64,000 nt of DNA from contig NC_088295.1 in NCBI RefSeq assembly GCF_032854445.1, positions 66,323,249 to 66,387,248 on the forward strand. The letters run 5' to 3'. Both the position numbers and the translations under genes were made by a program. Source of the DNA: Liolophura sinensis (Eukaryota > Mollusca > Polyplacophora > Chitonida > Chitonidae). The notes beneath the pieces are model-generated. The model saw only the letters and a list, made by a program, of their open reading frames with translations. It did not search any database and was not told the DNA's origin. How positions within the stretch are numbered: the stretch's first letter is position 1; each line of letters begins with the position of its first letter. Of the stretch, positions 59,018-64,000 are shown piece after piece.

Positions 59018-60060
59018 AGCAGGGGTAGAAAAATACCCATTCCATTTTGGGCAGAGTATACAAAAAGTTGATTATTTTTAAAATCAGTCAAAATCAAAGC
59101 CAATCAATATCGCGTGTGGCCACCCTTGCTTCAATGCATGCATCTCCGACGCATAGAAAAAGTCTGTTGATGAAAAAACGTCTGATGAGATGACGTGGGA
59201 TACGTTGCCGTTCATCTTGGAGAGCGAACGCCAGTTCTTGTCAGCTGGCGGCAAGGTGTGACAGTTGTCTTACTCGACGATCCATGATATCCCAAAGGTG
59301 TTCTATGGGGGGGGGGGGACATATCTGGGGAAGGTGTAGGCCACGCCAAGACGTTGACGTCGTTGGCGTTCAGGAAGCTCTGCACAACCCGAGCTGTATG
59401 GGGTCTGGCGTTATCATGCTGGTACAGGACACCACATGGCTGCTGTTGAAGGAATGGCAGGACAACAGGACGTAGAATTCCATCCACGTAACGTTGAGCT
59501 GTTAGGTTCCCGTAGATGATCACCAGTGTTGTCCATTCCTCTCCACAAATCCAACCCATACAATGACGATTCCGCCACCAAACGGTACTACCTCCTGGAC
59601 GCATAGTGCAGCCGTTCGTTCGCCTCTTCGACGGTAAACTCGCTGTCTGTCATCGGCTCAGAACGGGCAGAAGCGGTTTTCATCCATGAAAACAACACGT
59701 GAATCACGTCGCTGCCAACGGCGTACAATTCGAGCACATCGCAACCTCTGGCGACGATGTTGGCTGTCAACAACTGCCCTTTGAATGGTCGATAGGCCCT
59801 AATTCCTTGAGCCATGAGCCCTGGACACGGTGCGCAGGTAACCGTCTTCTCTGAGCGTAGTTACTCAAGGCCTGCCTGTTCTTGGCCTGTCACATGTCTG
59901 CCCTGTCTGTCTGTAACGCTGCATCAAGTCTGGGTACCATATTCAGGGCCCTCTCGCGTTGTTATGGAGTCAATCCAGGCATTACTTTGGTGGTTTTTAG
60001 TCAGTATCAAGTCCAGCACACTGTGTGTAACGTTTTTAAACACTTATTACATGTGAAGTT
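59018..60060 (-). mobile_element. Second Tc1-like transposon, decayed
   Basis: One end is recognisable on the plus strand at about 59,018-59,090 (caggggtagaaaaatacccattccattttgggcaga region). It contains CATTTTGGGCA, which is also present in the first element's right terminus. The opposite terminus beyond 59,982 was not found and is presumably deleted or diverged. The interior is a decayed transposase (see 59,104-59,982). It is a different lineage from the 34.4-kb element, judging by clearly different protein sequence. Confidence 0.85.
59104..59982 (-). pseudogene. Tc1-family DD34E transposase, decayed
   Basis: Minus strand, from a probable start ATG at 59,980-59,982 to TGA at 59,104-59,106, close to full length for the family. 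Recognisable pieces in order, in shifting frames: RERALNMV, QRYRQTGQTCDRPRTGRP, YRPFKGQLLTAN, VVFMDENRFCPF (first catalytic Asp), DDRQRVYRRRGER, LVIIYGNLTAQRYVDGILRP, YQHDNARPHTARVVQSFLN (second Asp, codon 59,413-59,415), LAWPTPSPDMSP, and the C-terminal SMRRRC...GGHTRY. The expected PIEHLWD motif follows SPDMSP, but a 12-bp C run (plus-strand G at 59,307-59,318) replaces about five C, shifting the frame just before the catalytic Glu. Other stops and shifts are present. Not functional. Confidence 0.9.
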
Positions 60061-60064
60061 GCGG

Positions 60065-60875
60065 CCATCCATGGGTCACGTGATTTTTCAAGTTTCTTTG
60101 TTGTCTCCAAAAAAATTCGTGTGGACGTATATGACGCTTATCACACATGGGAATATGCTTCGTACAATGTTTTCCTACAATAATTTGGTATTAATTTGCT
60201 GAAAAGGCTGGTTAAATTCAACTCAGGGAGTCGTAAAGTTTAAGTTAAACTCGCCGTCAGTTGATATGAGCGTCCATTTATTAGTGGGAAGACATAGGGC
60301 TGCATGTAGATTCGCAGCAAGCTGGGAAGTTCCCGTGGTAATGTGTTTGGGCCATAAAGTAACCGCCCAAAATCACAAGATGAGTTTTTTAAGTCAATGG
60401 GTCTGTGTAGTACACACATACACACACACAAACTCGTCAGTTAGTTAACAGCCGTTGTAGACAGTTGATCAAACGGGACTCTTCTTCAAAGACACAAAAA
60501 CACCGTAAACCCGAAATTCTAATCGGATCTGTGTTTTCTTACAATTAACGATTTCTGTCAACGGTTGTATGCAGCTCTTATCCTGTATTGAGAAGTTTAT
60601 GACCTTGTTTACGACTAGAGTTGATTAAAATCACAACACAAGAATCCGGTTTCACTTAACGTAGAGATAATCCTCACAAAAACGTAAACACAAGGCACTT
60701 ACGCTGAAATAACTGTGAAATGAATACCTATCTGTTAGGGTTACCTGATGGGGGCTGGACAACCGGACAACACGAGATAATGAGATTCTCACTCAGTCAC
60801 CCCTCAAACCTGGAGCAACTCAAATGGGAGAAAGTGCGGAATATTACATAACAGCTTGCACATATAGCTAGACGA
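60065..60875. other. Unassigned non-coding stretch
   Basis: A short CA-rich run is at 60,413-60,432. Nothing else was recognised. Confidence 0.35.
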
Positions 60876-60884
60876 ACGGACTGA

Positions 60885-61730
60885 CATATGCCAGAGCAAC
60901 CGCCACTCGCAACGACAATATCCAACAGCGAAGGCGTTCACATGCTTTATAGCTGGTCAAAATAAATTCCCCGATGTTTCAAATTTCTTAATTTACTTCA
61001 GATGAAGATTGAGATGTAAAATTCACCAACCCCCCTTACCCCCAACCCCACCCACCCATACCCTTTCCACCGTTCGGACAATTATATGAATTCCAAGCTA
61101 CAGTGACCAACTCCCCTAGAAGAGGCCAGCTGCTCTTACCGCCTGTAAGATCCCAAAAAGCGAATAAGAATGGCGCTTGCATTGCTCGCCTGTACTATTT
61201 TGGTTCGGGGAAGTTTTCTGACTTATTTTCTCAGCTCATGGTCTGTACCGTCTGTTTTACAAATTGGTCTTGAGATCACAAACTAGGCATGTCAGTTAGC
61301 GTTTGACGTTTAGGTTTAGTACTGTAACATGTTCCTTTCAACCTGTCGCGTATATACAGTTCTCTGTAGAATCACCCATACTCATTATCAAAATTAGCTA
61401 GAAACATGTGACACAGCTCTACACATTGGTACGTTGGACGATGGTAGACAAATAAACTTAATTTCTCTTGAGGCGTCATAAATATTCCCAAAAAGTTGCA
61501 TCCACATCGAGGCATATCAGGTGGTACAGGGTATTTTATGTTTACATTTTCAGTTTTATTGTATGACTGGTCATCGCATAAAATGCTTCTCCACTGGCCA
61601 GAAATAAAACAGATTGGAAAGGACTCATTCCCAGTACGAAAACGACTGGTACATTTTCCCTGGTACTGTACAATCAGGCTTGACAAGCCTGAAGCTTAGA
61701 GGGGACTTGCGTGTATCTTCAAGCCTAATG
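60885..61730 (+). repeat. 1.2-kb tandem duplication, unit 1
   Basis: Aligns with 62,110-62,935 at an offset of about 1.2 kb. Landmarks are 'ccactcgcaacgacaatatc', 'ggccagctgc', 'ttctgacttattttctcagc', 'ctgttttacaaattggtctt', 'cataaatattcccaaaaa', 'gcatatcagg', 'agttttattgtatgactggt' and 'gacttgcgtg'. A C-rich run (about 61,029-61,063) is specific to this unit. The 104-codon minus-strand frame 61,372-61,686 is partly kept in unit 2 (DQSYNKTENV), but unit 2 has stops, so coding status is doubtful. Confidence 0.8.
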
Positions 61731-61741
61731 CGACTCCAGCA

Positions 61742-62061
61742 GGAGAGTTTCGAGTTGGAACTCTTTTGTCGTTAATGGTAAAACAGTCCTACTGTGTCAT
61801 GTGACTTGTAAAAAATGTTAGGCAACTTTTGATTACATTAGCTTACTGATCACCTGTCTCGCCCTTTTCCAGAGGCACAAATGACACCTCTTTCCTATGT
61901 TCCGATTCTCAGTTTTCTCCATCATTCGTCTAGTCTAAATTACTTTAAATGAAAAAATTTTCAGCCGCCCATAAAGAATGTGATCAAAGCCCGAACACTT
62001 CTGAAATGTCACATGATACTGTTAGGCTTTTTCTACCTTCATCGAACAGGAAACCCTCCTC
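61742..62061. mobile_element. MITE, second copy
   Basis: About 320 bp, same family and orientation as 33,469-33,800. The left end reads GGAGAGTTTCGAGTTGGAAC; the right end is diverged (gaacaggaaaccctcctc). Target TA is not preserved on either side. It lies exactly between the two 1.2-kb tandem units. Confidence 0.75.
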
Positions 62062-62109
62062 TTGGAGATTTTACGGATTATTACATTCAAGGTTACGCAA
62101 ATAGCCAAA

Positions 62110-62935
62110 CGAGCTGACTGACATGGCAACATCCACTCGCAACAACAATATCCAACTTCTACGGCAATGAGATTCTTCGTAGGTAAATTTCTTTATCTTT
62201 TGTTTTTATTTTTTCTTTATTTTGGTGAAGATCAATTTTTAGAATTTGCCCCCTGAACAGACCATGGCATGGACTCCAAACTACACAGTGCCCCACTCTC
62301 AGGAATAGGCCAGCTGCCTTTCCCATACTGTCTGTAAGTTTCCAGAACTCGGACAAGAATGGCACATGCACTTCTCTCCTGTTCTATTTTGGTCTGGGAT
62401 GGTTTTCTGACTTACTTTCTCAGCTCTTCCTCTGTAACATCTGTTTTACAAATTGGTCTTGAGATCACTGACGTTATGTGTAAATTTGCGTTTGACATTT
62501 TGTACTAAAGTCTTTTTCTTTTAACCTGTCGCTCATATTCAGTGGTCTGTAAAATCTGTAGTCATGGACACAAGTTCTACATATTGATTCGCTGTACACT
62601 CATTCTATTCGAAGGAATTGTACTTAAAAAACTGGTCTAAATATTTAAACTCCATAAACCTGTCTTCGAGATAAATACACTCATTGTCTCTTGTGATGTA
62701 ATAATTATCCCAAAAATAAATGGCATCAAGACATATCAGGTTATGCAGGGCTATTTCATTTTTACGTTTTCGGTTTTATTGTAGGATTGGTCATTGCATA
62801 AAATTTCCAGAAATAAAATGCACTGGAAACGCGTCATTCCCAACACAAAGATGACCGGTATGTTTTCCCCGTTATTGCACGGGCCAGTCTTGACGCTGGA
62901 AGGTGGCATATGTGAGAAACGACTTGCGTGAACAC
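62110..62935 (+). repeat. 1.2-kb tandem duplication, unit 2
   Basis: Second unit of the duplication; see unit 1. It includes 'ttctgacttactttctcagc', 'ctgttttacaaattggtctt', 'cggttttattgtaggattgg' and ends at 'gacttgcgtg' (about 62,922-62,931). It carries an extra stretch of about 100 bp around 62,580-62,690 relative to unit 1. Confidence 0.8.
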
Positions 62936-62939
62936 TGGT

Positions 62940-64000
62940 AAATTTTGTGGAATAAGAAATGCGCAGACGGAATTTTTAGATTTTGATTATTCTTGGAAGG
63001 CGCGTTTTTCTCCTAATTGCTGTAAAAGTACATTTACAGCATCCCACGCATGTAATAAATGAAGTCAATGTGTTACGGCTTCTTGATGGTTCCGTAGCTA
63101 AACCATATAAATTCAATATCAATATCTACACGCTAGTTGCGTGTTCAATTAATGCGACAATAGATGTTGTTAGACTAGCTAAATCTGTGGGAAATGAAAC
63201 TCTAAAGATACACGGTGGAAACCACTCCTAATGCGAGGAACAAATCCCTCGTGGGCTGAATACTCGTATTATTTTCTAGTCACTGTTTGTTGTGTACAGT
63301 ATGCATTATAGTGTAGCTGCAGGTGGTATGTGAAGTGACAGCTTGTATGACAGCCGCTACGTCACAAGACTATACTGTACCTTAAGCGTGCTAGTAACAT
63401 ATAGTGTGGTATGTTCAAAACAACCACGCTTTAACGTGTTTGTATAACCGTCGCCCTTTACTGTTACTGTGTATATCACATAACAGTAGTCTCTGCATGT
63501 TCGTATATTCAGATGAACGCATTTTGACACTGTGCGGGGGGCACCCAGTGTAATACATCATCACACCAAGCCAGGTCTGGAATTAATTCGCAGGTAAGAA
63601 CTTTAGTTGAAATCTCTTTAACACGACACTTCATGTAAACTATAATGTTCAGCTGATACAGCAACTTGGTGTCGATTGATCGTACATTTACTTGGTGAAC
63701 AGTCAAGTGTCACCCACACTATACACTTTAACCCAGAAGGCCCAAACTCTCTAGTGATCCAACGGGCGTCGACTCTGTTTCCATTTAACTCTTACTAGAA
63801 CTATTAACAAAATACAACAGTGTTTGCATTTAATTTAAACACTAGCTTTTGTCAAAAGAGATTAGATCTAGGTTCATATACTCCTTAGAAGTTATAGCCT
63901 CATACTATCTGGTGGTAGCATTTTTCATTTTTCCTCCCCAGTGCCGAAAACAAACTCAAATAAAAAAGCGCAACATTGTTTTGAGTTTTGTGAAATCTTT
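62940..64000. other. Unassigned non-coding stretch
   Basis: An 82-codon plus-strand frame at 62,983-63,231 is open, but its ATA start and lack of recognisable domain make it doubtful. No RNA or repeat feature was recognised. Confidence 0.3.

Noticed and set aside
60340-60385. Opposite terminal repeat of the second Tc1 element ('ccgcccaaaatcacaag')
   Set aside because: Only 'gcccaaaat' fits; the rest does not match the 59.02-kb terminus, so the second end is left undefined.
61372-61686. 104-codon minus-strand frame in the tandem repeat
   Set aside because: A short motif is shared with unit 2 (DQSYNKTENV), but unit 2 has stops and indels, as expected for simple duplicated non-coding DNA.

Overview
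This window looks like AT-rich, repeat-laden nuclear DNA of a marine mollusc (bivalve or gastropod). The evidence is many copies of a tRNA-headed SINE whose 3' half carries the mollusc-type 'TTTTACGCCGTACTCAAG' core, at least two other molluscan-type SINE tails, two decayed Tc1-like transposons, and no operon, ribosome-binding-site or prokaryotic gene structure. No complete, confidently coding gene is present. The species and SINE family names were not checked against any database.

Layout. 0-9 kb: intergenic or intronic DNA with SINE pieces (2.1, 2.3, 8.3 kb). 9-31 kb: two roughly colinear, diverged series of homologous non-coding segments (about 8.9-18.4 and 20.5-30.8 kb). In each series, a repeat here called RepA occurs as an inverted pair around a shared segment. 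24.2 kb: a broken copy of a membrane-protein exon. 27.4 and 33.4 kb: two 82-bp blocks that differ at only three positions in otherwise diverged DNA. 33.5 kb: a 332-bp MITE with TA target duplications. 34.4-36.0 kb: a complete but dead Tc1 element with 30-bp inverted repeats. 38.3-42.1 kb (minus strand): a putative two-exon remnant of a gene for a cysteine-containing, single-pass membrane protein; its last exon is the relative of the 24.2-kb copy. 43.6-44.3 kb: a 114-codon coiled-coil ORF between two TATCGATA-rich palindromic arrays. 44.5-49.8 kb: nested, diverged tandem duplications. 51-57 kb: mostly unassigned. 57.6 kb: a second SINE family. 58.6 kb: an L1-like reverse-transcriptase fragment. 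59.0-60.0 kb: a second dead Tc1 element, whose catalytic Glu region is disrupted by a 12-bp G/C run. 60.9-62.9 kb: a 1.2-kb tandem duplication with a second copy of the MITE between the units.

How it fits together: most of the recognisable content is mobile-element debris. Only two loci look like candidate host or domesticated coding sequence: the minus-strand membrane-protein exons and the coiled-coil ORF. Segment homologies were found by eye, so their boundaries are approximate.
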